Origin: Carnegiea gigantea
Taxonomy: Eukaryota > Streptophyta > Magnoliopsida > Caryophyllales > Cactaceae
NCBI GenBank assembly: GCA_029747015.1
Contig: JAKOGI010000053.1
Span: forward strand, 747,501 to 811,500
Direction: 5' to 3'
Length of the DNA: 64,000 bases
The position numbers and the translations under genes were made by a program. Each line of letters begins with the position of its first letter. Within the stretch, counting starts at the first letter, position 1. Of this stretch, positions 1 to 12,689 are shown one piece after another. The notes below the pieces were generated by a model, which was not told the DNA's origin, did not search any database, and saw only the letters and a program-made list of their open reading frames with translations.

Positions 1-3000
1 TCCGTCAAATTTTAGTTTGACGAATCCAAGGGGTGGAGGGTCCCACCTAACAAGGTGGAAAGATGTGGAAGGAGAAGAAGAAAGTCCTTTTTGGTTAAAA
101 TCATCTGATATATAAGTTCGGATTCTCTATTCTGCATATGCCTTTTTTGCTCTAATCAAGCAACCTAGTGGATTAAAATTTTTTTTCCTCAAAGACTGTT
201 GCGTTTCTATCTTTCCAGATGCTCCAAACTAGGAATGAGAATTTTTGAAACAACTTCGGATTTCATGAAGAGTGTACCCTTTGAAGGGCATCGGTTATCT
301 CCTGGCACCCTTTAGGTGAGAACTGGATTGGGAACCATTGATGCTCAGCAGCTAGTTCCCATACCTTCTTAACTACTTGGCAATCGCTTAAAAGATATTC
401 AATTGATTCAATGTCGCTCAAGCAAGTAGGACATCCTGGATCGACGTTCAATCCTCTTTTGAGAAGGGTGCCTCTAATGAGGATCGCTTTATGGCATAAT
501 TGCCATAGGAGGATTTTAATTTTAGGCATGGTATCAATTTGCCAAATCCATTTAAAGGGCCAGTCTAAAGGCTCGTTTAATGTCGTGTCGTGTGCCAACC
601 ATGTGGCAGATTTGGTAGTAAATGTACCTAAGCTATCCAGTCCGCAGCAAAAGGAATCTTGCTTGCTGTGTGCAGGAATCATAATGCCTTGTATTTCTTA
701 ATGATTGGATGATTATTCAGTATGAGGGTGAGCTTTGTGATATCCCAGGTTCTATCTGGTTGGATGAAGTCAGACACTTCGATATGTGGACTAAGGATAG
801 TGTCTTCCTCTAGATTTAGTAATTCGATCAAATTCTTATTTTTGACCCAATTGTCATATCAAAAGGAAATGTTTTCACCATTCCCTAGTTTCCAAATAAG
901 ACTGTGCTTTACAAGGATCCTACATTTTAATAAGTTCTTTCAGACTGGTGAGTCAATATATTTCCTTTTATAGGTAAGAAAGTTTTCATTATGAAGGTAC
1001 TTTGTCCTCATAGCTTGAACCCAGATGCTAGGCTTATTAATAAGAATTTGCCATGGCAGTTTGCATTGAAATGCTTTATTGATCGTTTCTGTTTTTCATA
1101 ATCCTAGTCTACCTTTGTTTTTTGGCATGCAAAGTTTATTCCACGCAACGAGTGGTAACCCTTTTTCTGCAGTAGTATGACACCAGAAAAACTGTCTATT
1201 AAGTTTGTCTAGATGTTGACTGGTAGCGACTAGAAGTTGGAAGCATTGCATTGTGTGCGCTAGTAGCAACTCTAGCTGAGATTGAATTAGGACTGTTCTG
1301 CCTGCTTTGGGTAAGCATTTGGCTTTCCATCCCTGAAGTTTAGCAGTGGCTTTGTGAATTATCTCATTAAAGGTAGATTTGGAGGGTTTATCTTGGAAGA
1401 GAGGGCAACCCAGATATTTACCCAATGATGCTCTGAGCGGAATGTTAAATATGCTCGTAACCGTGTACTTCTGATGAGTCGAGGCATTATGTGAGAATGT
1501 GAAGACCTACTTATGATAATTAACTTGTTGTCTAGAGACAGCAAAATTTGTCCAATAAAGTTTTTAGGGTCGTACAACTGCTGTTGTTAGTTTTACAAAA
1601 AAGTAGGCAATTATCTGTAAAGAATAGGCCTGGAATGGCGATGGTCCGTGGCTATAGTTTAATTTTGATTCTTGATTTCCTAATGGCTGCTTCTTTTGAT
1701 AGCCAAGGCTCAGTGCTTCCATGCGAATGATGAAGGTATATGGTGAAAGGAGATCACCCTGTCTAATTCCTCTTGTCGGGATGAACATCCCGTTGGGTTC
1801 ACCATTAACGATCACAGAGTAAGATACTAAAGAGATACATTCTTTTATCCATTTATTCCATGTAGGATGAAAGCCTATTTCTTAGAAACATTTCAAGATA
1901 AAGTCTCATTCCATCCTATCATAAGCTTTTTTCATATCGAGTTTAATGGCTACCCAGGATGTTTTGCTTCTAAAATTCTTAAATTTATGCATTATCCCAT
2001 TAGAAATGAGAATATTATCATGAATAGATCTTCCTGGAATAAAGGCACTTTGGAGAGGAGACACTATTTTATCCAGCAATGGTCTTAATCGATTGACAAG
2101 TATTTTTGTGATGATCTTTATAGATGGTAGAGTACAGGCTGATTGGCCTAAATTCGTTTGTCTATACCGGATTTTCTATTTTAGGGATTAGTGCTATGAA
2201 GGTATGATTAATTTCTTTTAAGATCTCGCCGTTATTGAAGAATTCTATAATACAGTTGAACAGATTGTTTTTCACGAGATGCCAATGATTCTTAAAAAAA
2301 CCTGCTCAGAAGCCATCTGGTCCCGATGTCTTACTAGAGTTAATGCTAAATAGTTTAAGTTTCACTTCATCCAGGTTAGGAAGCCTTATAAGTTCCTTAT
2401 TTTCATGATGCGAAATTAGGTTCGGGAGGGCAAGCTCGAGAAGGGAGCGCTACTCATTATGGCCCAACGTAAATCTTTTGGTAAAATCAGCCTATATTTT
2501 CTCTTATTGCATGCTGCTCATTGATCCAGATACCATCATCGTCACGGAGCTTGACGATCAGCTTCTTTTTTCTTCTAGTGTTAGCTCTACGCTGAAAAAA
2601 GGTAGTGTTTCAGTCTTCATTTACTAACCATTCTTTTTGGCGTAGTTGGCCCCAACATTTTTGATTGAACAGCATCATTTTCTCTCTTTGTTTGAGGAGT
2701 CATGTCAACCACAAGTTAAGGCATAAACTATCCAGGTTGGATATGAGTTTGTCTTCGACATACTTGATTTGTTGGGTATTTCTAGCTACTTTCTCGTGGA
2801 AGTGGACGAAATGAGTTCTTGCCCATCCTTTAACTTCCTATTTGATGGTTTTGAGCTTTTTAACAAAATTAAACATGCTGGTTCCTTTAACATTGGAGTG
2901 CCAATTTTTTGCTATTATAGTATGAACTTGTTGATACTTGCACCAGAAATTCTGGAAGCAGAATGAGAACGCTTTAAGTTTGGTCGATATGAGGTTAGAA

Positions 3001-3672
3001 GCAATGATGATAGGCCTGTGGTCTAAGCATGTGAAGCTGCCATGTTCTTCAGCAGCGTTAGGATACATGGTTGACCAGTCTTTCCTGGCTGTAGCTCAAT
3101 CTAGGCTTTTGTATACTAGATGCATGTGCACTTTCTTTTTCCATGTAAATAAGTTGCCTTTGACTGGGATGACTTCCACATCAATCCTGGAGAGGAATCT
3201 ATTAACTCTTTGAAACTTACTACTAGGGAGTGAATGTCCCCCTTTTTTTTGGTTAGGGCTAGCAAGTTCGTTGAAATCACCAATTGAGCACCATGGTATC
3301 AAAGGTAAGATTAAGTTGTAATAGATGTTCCCAGAACTGATCTTTCTCTCTGAGTTGGGCCGGTGCATAACTTCCTGAGAAATTGAGTTATAGGCTTTTT
3401 CAGGATTATGAATGAGCATATGAATTGTTCTGGGTTCCTTAAGTAATGTCATTATTCCATAGTACTGCAATACCTCCCGAATGATTAGTTAGTACTACAT
3501 AATCGAAGTGGTCAAAGCCCATTTGGGAAAGAATTTTTAGTATATTTTTCTCATTAATCATAGTTTCTAACAAAAATATCATATCCGCTTTGTAAGTTCT
3601 TGTTAGAAACTGGACTTCCTTAATGACCTGAGGTTTTTTCGCACCTTGTGTGTTCCAACTGATTATTATCAT
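1..3672 (-). pseudogene. L1-type LINE ORF2 (endonuclease, reverse transcriptase, zf-RVT, start of RNase H), degenerate
   Basis: Reading the minus strand from 3672 downward, the domains occur in the order of plant L1 ORF2. The endonuclease begins at 3672 (ISWNTQG, then LLETM, GGIAVLWN) and continues to about 3096 (PWCSIGDFNEL, GNLFTWKKK). Reverse transcriptase pieces include GIRQGDLLSPYTF near 1750. The thumb-like part at 1425-1096 has GKYLGCPLFQ and LQGWKAKCLPKAGR. The zf-RVT domain at 682-263 has MPKIKILLWQLCHKAI and CPTCLSD. Bases 1-60 still read like the start of the plant LINE RNase H domain (PPPLGFVKLKFDG), so the element continues past the left edge. Many stops and frameshifts separate the blocks, so it cannot be functional. 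The family assignment is strong; exact block borders are estimates. Confidence 0.88.
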
Positions 3673-5015
3673 AATGCATTGGGAATATACTTAAGTGTTC
3701 GACATCCCATAGTTGTGGAAATAGGATGTGATTTCGTTTGGTGCATGGTAGCTGTGGACTCTTTACGTAGCCAAAGTACATTATGTGCAGTACATATAAG
3801 GAATGAATGAGGTCGTGAGGGGTCAGCCCAGCTGTGAAGGAATGGGAATACATAAATGAGCGAACGTGCACCGCCGCTATCGTGATCGAATTCAACGTAC
3901 TTACGACTCGTATGGGTTGGTTTCTCATTTGTGACTATGACTAAGTGTAATCTGAAGAAAGGTCGAAGTGGTGATAAGTCATTAACTAATTGGGCCAATG
4001 TACATTACTATATGGGACTCGATTCATGAGGATTATCAGGTGCCTAGCTTGTTGTTATTATAACAAACACATCACTTAGCTAGTCATATGCTGATACAGT
4101 AATAAAAACATTCAGCATGACATTTGCATTATACTGAATACATGTATCATTAGAATGCATAAAACTATCACTACATTTAATTTTCCTAGGCCCAAGGGCA
4201 TTCAGTTTAATAGCCCTGGAAGGGCAATGCCCTTCTCTCGCATTATTAGACTTAAACCAACCATTTAGTGGTAGTGCACAGGTTGAAATCCTCGCATTCT
4301 TGCAATAAGGGTCTTTGTATGGTCCCTAGCAGAGAGAAAAAAATGGAATAAACAATGACATCATGATAGCTATATGATAATTTAAGACACTCCTATTCCA
4401 ATACTGTGGTATTACATGGCACGGCACGCCAAGGCCATAGGCTATGGAGGAAATTAGTAAGAGAGTCTCAGGCAATATGAATTGTATCATTGACTTGGTA
4501 CGGGATGGGGACTAGATCATAAGCACCATGTCCTAGGCTGCTTACTAAGTCTAGGAGCAACACACAGTGCAGGGCGCTTAGGTAAAATCCAGCAATTAGC
4601 CATTATTATGCATGGCAGCACATGACTGTGTAACAACTTTGGTTTAATAGTCAGCAGCCAATCACTAAGCGCTGGGGGTAGATTAAGAAACACAATTCCA
4701 AACCATAGAAACCATAACAAGCCATTTTGATTAGGTAACAAGAAAAAAAATACAACATCTAACCCGAATTCCTTGCCAATTGATGCTTACAAATGTATCC
4801 CAAAAGAAAAGGACCATCCTATGACTAGGCAGCATGATAGGAAGAACAGGAATCTGAAGGGCAATAATTAAAAATGGTCCTACAAATAGAAGGCACCAGG
4901 TACACTGATTGGTAGGCTATCTCCAGTTGATGGAGTATACTTTGAGCAAAAAACAATGACTTTCAATCATCAGCCAAAAAAAAAAAAAAAGAACAATTAG
5001 CCAAGTTAGAAGCAT
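3673..5015. other. Non-coding spacer or insertion between LINE ORF2 and ORF1
   Basis: About 1.34 kb lies between the endonuclease start and the apparent end of ORF1. I recognise no protein domain, terminal repeat or target duplication in it. A run of about 16 A residues lies at 4976-4991. It may be an unusually long inter-ORF spacer or an unrecognised insertion. Confidence 0.4.
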
Positions 5016-6529
5016 CTAAGTGTGGGAGTTACACTCCTCACCTTCTTCAATTCTCTTTCTTTTGGTGAAGTCTATTGATATTCCCACATCCTCAATATTC
5101 TCAAGGTTGAGGAACATGTTTACATTCTCATCAGCATCCATGCCTTCTTCCACATCCTCTACCATAACAATTAAGTTGTCACAGTGAGTGGAATTATCAT
5201 CTTGGACCTTTATGGCATTAGGGTTTGCCAGGATAATCCCACTAGGGTCAAGAGGGGCTGGGACTTCCTGCACAGAGACTAACAGTGGCTGAGGAGCTAC
5301 TGGCAGAGGGGTAGAAGTGCCAGAGGGCCGGAATGTAGGGTCCTGGGGATTCAAATTAAAGGTTTTCTTCTGGCGAGGACCTAGAAGGCCGAACTCTTTT
5401 ATTTGGGAACACCATAACCTAGTTATCATTCAAATGGGGTGGGGCATGAGTTGAGAAACTGGGTTTCTTAGACGGTGGGCAGTTACTAGGGTCATTAAAT
5501 GTTTGAACCACAACTTGAATTTTTTTCCTGGGAAGGCAGTTTGGGGCAGCTGTCAAGTTGGGGTGACTCACCTCCACACAAGGGGTAAACCTCATGTAAT
5601 CCCTTATAAATAAGGGAAACTCTCATTGACAAACCATTTTTAGCAATGGTTAGGCTCCTAGGTAGAGGATGGGTAATATCCATATGCAAATAGACTCAAG
5701 CAAACTTACCTTTTAAATGCAAAAGGGTGTTTTGGTCAACTCTGACAATAGGACCCATTGGTTTCAGAAGCTCAGCTAGAGAATCATGGTCCCAAAATTC
5801 CCATGGTAGCCTAGGGATTCTAACCCATTCATCAATTCTAGTGATTGAGGTAGAGTATGAGTCAAAGAAGGGAGTCCATGTTTGGATTACAAAATTGAGG
5901 CAATTCACATGCTAAGGCCTCTGGTCATAAACAAGTAACCTATCCTCAAAGTTGGCAAATTTGATCATAATCCAATCATTACCAGCATCAATACAATCAA
6001 CATGCCCCTTGACAAAGTGGTAATCCTTTTTAACCTTATGTATAATAGCATGGAAGGGGATAGGATCCCCCCATATTTTCCCAATCAGACAACATGCAAG
6101 TAGCTGATCCATATGAATGAGGTGAGGGCCCTTGGTAAGGTTAGTTTCAGTTTGGACAGAAAGGTGAGGAGGCTGCCCTATGGGAAGGAGCCCTGTAGGG
6201 TTACCTCTTGAAAGTTGAGCACAAAGTTTTGGTTCAGATGGGGGGACTTGAAGATTACCATTACCTCCCACACCGAATTTGATGTACGTAGGGAGTGTGT
6301 CTGGTTAGATCAGGTTGGCTATTATTGTGAGGTCCAACTCCATCCAACATAGGTAGCTCTCTAGGTTAGGAAATATTAGTATAATTCGAAACATTGTCGT
6401 GGTGGTCAGAACTACCATCTGAGCTATTTGTAAGCGAAAGAGGGGACGTGAAAGATGGGCTGGTCCTAGGCAATATTGGTCTATACCAGGAAAGGGACTG
6501 GAAGGTGTGTTGGGGTTGGTCTCACTCAA
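5016..6529 (-). pseudogene. L1-type LINE ORF1 (DUF4283-like domain plus zinc knuckle), degenerate
   Basis: The minus strand carries pieces typical of plant LINE ORF1 nucleic-acid chaperone proteins. 6271-5912 holds a DUF4283-like segment (ACCLIGKIWGDPIPFHAI, then DWIMIKFANFEDRLLVY). 5908-5696 continues it (WTPFFDSYSTSITRIDEWVR, RIPRLPWEFWDHDSL). 5689-5495 contains a remnant zinc knuckle (YPLCGGESPQLDSCP). 5429-5016 is the acidic, low-complexity C-terminus ending in KRKRIEEGEE. The blocks sit in different frames with stops between them. No convincing ATG is visible at the N-terminus, and an LTR (6546 on) lies directly upstream, so the LINE 5' end may have been cut by that insertion. Confidence 0.8.
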
Positions 6530-6949
6530 GGTAAGAATTTATATTTGTAACACCCGGAATTTTTATCCCCTTCGTTAAGCCGATTGCGCTATTTTATGTT
6601 GTTATAAAATCATATTTGGTTATTTCGATAAATTGAAATTATATCGATGTGCCTGCTTAAGTGCTGATTTTATTGAAAACAATATTATTATTATCATTAT
6701 TATTAGTTTTATTGGTACTAAGGATTATTATTGGGCACTACATTGAGCAAATTCCCGAATACGACTAGAATGTCGAACCTTGGGAATAATCCTATAATTT
6801 ATTGAATCGAATATTAATATAATCAAAAGGCAAATAAACTAACCGATGATTATATTAATGGTTACGGTTTAAGATTTGGAGATGGGGAAATTGGATTTAT
6901 GGTACAGCGGGTTGGTGTTTTTATCAATAGACAAAAAAAAAAAATTGAA

Positions 6950-7370
6950 AAGGGGCCGAAGCCCTTTCTTTCTTCAGGGGGAAGCAGATTGCGAAAGGGG
7001 GGGGTCCTTGACCCCGCAGCCCCACGGCCCACATGCTAGAGAAAGAGGAAGAGAGGGGGGGAGAGGCGCTGGTGGGCCGCCGGCGAGGGAGAGGCGGCCG
7101 CGGCCACGACTGGTTCGCGCAACCCCCAAACCGAAGCCGGAGAGAGAGACAGACGGCAGAGAGGGTGAGGGTCGCGGCTAGGGTTTGAGACCGTGGGCAC
7201 CACACCACTGTGAACCCCGATTCCGACCACCACCAGCACGGCCACTCTCACCGGACACCGGTGACACGGCGGTAGAGGAAGAGAGAGGCAGCGAGACAGC
7301 AAAGGAAGGAACCGAGCCCACACCGAGCCAACCCAAATCAAGCCCTAAAACGGGTCCTTTAGCTTGGATT
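6950..7370. other. GC-rich, CpG-containing block inside the long LTR
   Basis: This stretch is far more GC-rich than its surroundings. It has purine-rich runs (gagagaggaagagagg type) and a gctagggtttgagac segment. It may be the transcribed or promoter part of the LTR. ORFs spanning it on both strands look compositional, not coding. Confidence 0.5.
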
Positions 7371-8559
7371 CGAGGTGGGTTTCCTCTTCCTCCTATTTAT
7401 TGTTAATTTCGATGAAAGTTTCTTGAATATAGTTCGTTTAGGTTGAGTTTGAACTGATTATCAGTAATTTGAGGCAATTGTAGAGTAAACTGAATGATAT
7501 CCAATATCGACATATATAGTTCGTACTGAACAAAAGTTTATCGATTATATATATATATATCCGTTGTTTGTAGTGATTTCATAGAAAGGATATGGATGTT
7601 AATTGTGAATTAAATGATTGAATTATTGTGATAGTAGACTGAGTTGGTAATTGGATTGTTTAGGTGAACCGCAATCATGTGGATTGCGAAGTGAGTGTGG
7701 AAAACTGTTTTTATATAGTGAATTAATGTGCTATGTGAATCTCCCACTCCCTAATCGATGGAAGTGGGTGATATGTTGGCTTTCAAACTTCCAAAACCTT
7801 ATAAATGAGCATGAATACTGATTTACATGAGTCCAAGGCATCTCTAAGTGTTTTATTAGTTACATGTTTCGATTGTAAACATTTATGCATCAGTTGATGA
7901 ACTAAGCCTCAGTGCATGAATCAGATGTGAAACAGGACATTTATAGCAATTCATAAGTATATATGGTGGTTTGGCAAGCAGTGATTATGTGTAATCATGG
8001 TGTATGAATTAAGGATCGACCAATAAGGCTAGTTAAGCCTTTATATGAGTAACAGTTAAGGGCATCGATATCACCACTAATGTTGACTCCGAAATTATGA
8101 TTATATATATGTGTAAATATCAAAGCAATGTGTGAATTTAATTGTACACATATGGATTGCACTACGATTTTGGAATTCGGTTGGTGATATGATTTTATGA
8201 TGTGATCATAAGTGCTATGTGAAACCTTTTTCCCTTGAATTGATGAATGCATGAGATGGCTTTGACTTCAAGTTTTAGAGATCCTTAAAGGTTTGTAAAT
8301 GCTTATTCACATGAGTTTAAAGCGTTTCTGAATGTTTATCGATTGCCTGTTTTAATTAACAAGTCATTGGTAACGAAATACTCCTACATCATCAGACTGC
8401 ATAACCAAATGAGGCAGGTGACCAGTCAATAGGTCTAGGAATCCTTTTAAAAAGGGACTTAAGTAATAAGCGTTCGGTTACAGGTATCTATTGTTATGCT
8501 CAGTTTAGGCAATCTAGTAACCTTCATCGTAGTTTACATAAGGATTCAAAGTTTCATTG

Positions 8560-8952
8560 TCCTGCCAGCAGACAGAGAATTCAACGTTCAATATTCATTG
8601 CTCTGCCAATAGGCAGAGATTTCAGAGTTTAGTGTTTCATAACTCTGCCACTAGGCAGAGGACTCAAAGCTCAAAGTTTTATTATTCTGCCAGTAGGCAG
8701 AAAATTTAAAATTCAAAGTTCATAGTTCTGCGAATAGGCAGAAGTTTCAAAGTACAATGTTCATAGCTCTGCCAGGAGGCAGATGATTCAAAGCTCAACG
8801 TTTCATAGTTCTGCCGGTAGGCAGGAGACTCAAGTCCAATGTCTTACAGCTCTATTAATAGGTAGAAAACTCAGAGTCCATATATCCTATAGTTCTGCCA
8901 ACAGGTAGTAGAGTCAAAGTCATACATTACAACACCCCATCAACTGGTAGAG
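8560..8952. repeat. 41-42 bp tandem array, each unit with an 18-bp palindrome (CTCTGCCAATAGGCAGAG type)
   Basis: Ten palindromes start at about 8560, 8601, 8643, 8685, 8726, 8767, 8809, 8850, 8893 and 8934, spaced 41-43 bp. The consensus has 7-base arms around a 4-base loop. Copies at 8601 and 8643 are perfect with C/G outer pairs. The copy at 8685 is perfect with T/A outer pairs. Between them lies a less conserved spacer rich in tcaaag and gttcata. Later copies decay, partly through G-T wobble changes. Confidence 0.85.
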
Positions 8953-10192
8953 AAACAAGGTCAAAGGAGACTCCCAGTTCATATGATGATTTATAAAACG
9001 TTATACTTTAATAAACAAGCATGTAAAGTTCAAAGGTCATATTGCTACATCATTAGTTACTAAACACATGACATAGTATATGTTTCACTGCAGGGTTATC
9101 GTTCCATGTTTTAGCGAGGGGATTTACTCCTGCATATGACCTGTTATTGTATGGTGTAGTGAAATCATCAGTTTAGTGGTTGCATCGCATTGGGCATGAT
9201 GATTGTTTTAGTCTAATTGGTAAGTTCATATAGCCTATTACCTGACAGCATCTCCAATGAATTTTAATGATTATGTACGACATAAATTACATGAACTGGA
9301 ATAAGCCTTAATGATGTACTGAGTATTACGTATACAGTTTTAGCGATTTTCGTAATAGAAATCCCAGCAAGTGGTGTTTATGGGTTAAATCCCTTTATTT
9401 TCATTGCGTTTATGAGTTCATATGAATGTCTTATGGTAAGTTTATTGAGTATAGCTACTCTTAAGTTTAAGTTGTTAGTGCAAATCCTATTTCTCTTGCA
9501 TTATGATTTGAACATACTGTACGATAGGTGAGTTCTTCGAAGAGAAGGAATTACGAACAACTGTTGTAAGTTATTATTGTATTTAAAGTATTGTTTTAGG
9601 AGAGGGGGTTATCCAGTGAGCAATAGTTGCTCATTCCCATTTATCATTGTTCTCTTCCAAAGTTTCTAAAATAACAGGTAAAAGTCAGCCCACGTAAGCC
9701 GAGATGACGTCATTGCTGACCTAGGAGTAAAGCTATAAACTTGTATGTGAGCTGTGAAGTTGTATTATGGTGTAACAGTTCATTTCTATGTAATTTAAGT
9801 CCTTGTGTGCATGTATTGCATATCATTTAAAGTCACTCTATATGGCCATGTGAGCCAACTGTCTAAGTTGCCAAGGCTATTTATAGTTGGGATGTAAACC
9901 TCAGTACTCAGGTAGTGTGGTCCGCGGAGTTGTACTTTTCATTGTTCTTTTGTTTTAGCATTGAACTGCATTGGTTGTGATGCTCTGGGTGGGTGGCCCA
10001 TAGAGCTGTGAACTCCAACGGGTAGCCGTTGAGTTGGTTAGTTCTTTATTGCTGTTTTTCAGTACAAGGAATTTAATGCAAAGCTTTAAGTCTGGAGAAA
10101 TTGTCAGTTTTCAGGAGAAACTCTGTCTGTTTTGTCCCAGAATTTAAAGAAAACGCTAACACTCCTGTCCCTAGGGTTAGGGGCATTGCAGA

Positions 10193-10204
10193 TGGTATTA
10201 GAGT
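10193..10204 (+). other. Primer-binding site (initiator tRNA-Met type, decayed)
   Basis: TGGTATTAGAGT follows the LTR end at 10190. It matches 10 of 12 bases of the usual plant tRNA-Met site TGGTATCAGAGC, with both differences being C to T. Confidence 0.6.
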
Positions 10205-12660
10205 AAGGTCCTGTGACCATAGGCCGCGACCTACGTCGTGCATTACATATAGCTGCCTAAGAATGCTACATGATGAGGTGCTATTTGGTGGGCCTTTGTG
10301 TGCAAATGTGCTTTGGTATGGAAGTCATTGTGTTTATTTGGCTATGTGTGGCATGAGTAAGCTGCTCGATTGAAAGAATGAGCTGCTTGCTAAAGCAAGC
10401 TGAGTATTAGCACAGTAAAGATGGTCTTGTATATATGCTTTAGTGATGCTTTAGTGATTTAAAGCAAATGTTTAAAGTATGCTTGAATTGGACCCAAACG
10501 GTTGAAATTGTTTGAACTCTAAGCTTGTTCTTGCCCCTAAGATACGGTTTGCTCCTCGAGCCCCATAATGGAGTGAGCAGACGTGCTTAATGGTTAGTAG
10601 AGAAAGGGCTAGGAGCAGCCAAATTATTTATCTATCGAAATTTAGAGACATTGACAGTCAAAGGTCTTCCCAATCAGTGAGTTAAAGGTTTTGCTCCGCA
10701 TTAGACGATTCTTCTTACTATATAGTTAAACCTTGCTGTTGCGTCTAAATACGTGCAATTGTATTGCAATGATGTTTGAGTCTCATTCTATAAGCATAAG
10801 TCTCTGGGCGTGACTAAAGGTATTGGATGCTTACATGCCAAGTGCCTAGTTGTAAGTGAATAATGATTACTCCCTTGACTGAAAGCTCTTTGGAGCAGTA
10901 CCCCATTATGTTGCGTACATGTCAGCATCCTTTTCGATATTGTGACGTGCATGTCAAGGGAATTAGGCAAGAACTTCGTACATGTGCATGTCAGTGTGAG
11001 TGCTAATGACACTTGGATATGGCCTTAACTTGGATTGTTATGTGCATAGGGCGGCATTCTTGCATCCCAACATGTAACTACTGTTGCCCTTGAACCCGCT
11101 CAGCGTTATGCTCATCGGGGCGTGGAACGTTACTCACATGATAGGCTTAATAGAGTACTGGCCATATCAACCCTGACACACCTAGAGGGGAGATGAAAGA
11201 AAGAATCTGACAGACTTTGGAATTGTTATGCCACGTGTATCACCTGACTACTACCTGAGGCGAGGATTTATGCCTTTTTAACATTGTTTATGCGCTAGCA
11301 CCAAGTGCAGAAGCTGGCATGGCTCATAGAAAACGGGAAGAACCTTTCCATCCGTACTAAGAATGCCATGGACCTCTGCAATTACCTTGTGAGACAAATG
11401 CATTGCAAAGCTTCAACGTATGTCTATAAGACCATTGATGTAATTGTTTTTACTTCTGGATTACTTGCTTGATGGTTGGACAAGCCCCAAGGCAGAGAGA
11501 ATCGCAGAGGTCGAGGGGGTTAATGGCCATCCTGATGCGAAAGGGCGACTTTAGGGAACCCCACAAATGCTTTGCCTTTGAAGACTCATGGGCTTTAAGT
11601 CATAAATCTGACTAAAAAGGGGGATAAATTAGGCAGAAGGGGTCAATCTAGTCGGGAACCGGGTACTGGGGAGTAGATATAGGGGTCGAATCATCCATAA
11701 ATGAGAGGGATTTTTGCAAAAATGCTTATCTCGAATGATATAAACGATATAATCTGAGGCCGATCTTATCATGATCGTCGATCAAGAGAGCGAATTTACG
11801 GGCCAAATCAAGGTGGTTGGGAATTGATAGGTGTTGCAGAAGGAGGTTAACAGGATTAACCCCAGGGCCAAAAATAAAAAGCCACAAGATGGCATTGTGT
11901 GTCGAAGGTGGTGCAAGGAGAAGGCGATGGGACTTCACATTGAAGCAAAGGCTAAAGGTTATTGAAGGCTCATTGAAGGAGAACAAACGGCAGTGAGGGG
12001 GTTTTTTCATAGGGGTAAATGGCAGCTCTCATTAGATGGACAGTCTCTCTCTAGAGTCTTCTCTCTCTCTCTCTCTTTCTCTAGAGATTTTGATATAGTT
12101 TGTCATGGATGATTATGAAGAGCTGCATCATTATACGGAAATGTATAATGAAATAACTAATCATGACATGCAATGTTTCTTTTTTTTTTTGGGCATCGGT
12201 ACTAGTGACATGCAAAAATCAACATACGTAAAATTTTAATTAGATTTTTCATAACAATTTTTAAAAATATTTCTCGATTGAGAAAATTTATCCATGTCCA
12301 CTAATTACTAGTACGGGTATAGCTAAGCTCAGACTCGACTCGACATAATCAGATAAAAGCTTAGTTCAGGATTGGCAAGCCAATTCGACTTTGTTACAAC
12401 CCTAGTTATAAGGTATATAAATTGGTCCATATACGTGTTTCGAGAGAAACTTCAGATGGATGAGTTGGAAAAATAGGCTTACAAATGGCAACCTCCCAGC
12501 CAATGGATCTAATGGTTACCTTTCTCTTAGTTGACCTACTATAAAGGTTGCATTTTCCTAAGAAAGCCCACTGGATGCTTAGCCAAATGAAAAGCTACAT
12601 GATGAGAGATAAATGAAAGGGAGGTTACTAAAAGTGCAAGGATGACTTTGTGATAGGATT
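10205..12660. other. Non-coding leader or unassigned sequence after the long LTR
   Basis: No gag or pol similarity can be read in any frame here. The first kilobase or so is probably the untranslated leader of the element above. The point where it gives way to other DNA cannot be placed. A CT microsatellite lies at about 12048-12082. Confidence 0.4.
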
Positions 12661-12689
12661 GTTAGAGTGAGGTGTCTTCGTCCCAATTT

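Larger units (their letters stand above)
6546..10190 (+). mobile_element. Very long LTR of a Tekay-like Ty3-gypsy element (5' LTR with only leader following)
   Basis: The unit starts TGTAACACCCGG at 6546 and ends GGGCATTGCA at 10190, the imperfect inverted ends expected of this LTR type. It is followed two bases later by a primer-binding site (10193). The length is about 3.65 kb. No open reading frame of note is present; the interior is non-coding with a GC-rich block (6950-7370) and a palindromic tandem array (8560-8952). I see no matching second LTR in the window, and the bases after 10190 do not repeat those before 6546, so this is a 5' LTR attached to a truncated internal region rather than a solo LTR. 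Assignment to Tekay rests on the terminal motif and the size. Confidence 0.65.

Noticed and set aside
3669..3998. Open frames of about 100 residues next to the LINE endonuclease
   Set aside because: No LINE or other family wording can be read; they do not continue the endonuclease frame.
6876..7406. Overlapping open frames on both strands (about 95-100 residues each)
   Set aside because: They occur only because the block is GC-rich and stop-poor; the proteins are low-complexity Arg/Pro/Glu text with no domain.
8560..8952. CRISPR-like array (regular spacing, palindromic repeat)
   Set aside because: The host is a plant, the spacers are themselves related repeats and the repeat decays along the array; it is a tandem repeat inside an LTR.
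11726..12010. 94-residue minus-strand frame after the Tekay leader
   Set aside because: Looks superficially protein-like but no domain is recognisable and no linked frame exists on either side.
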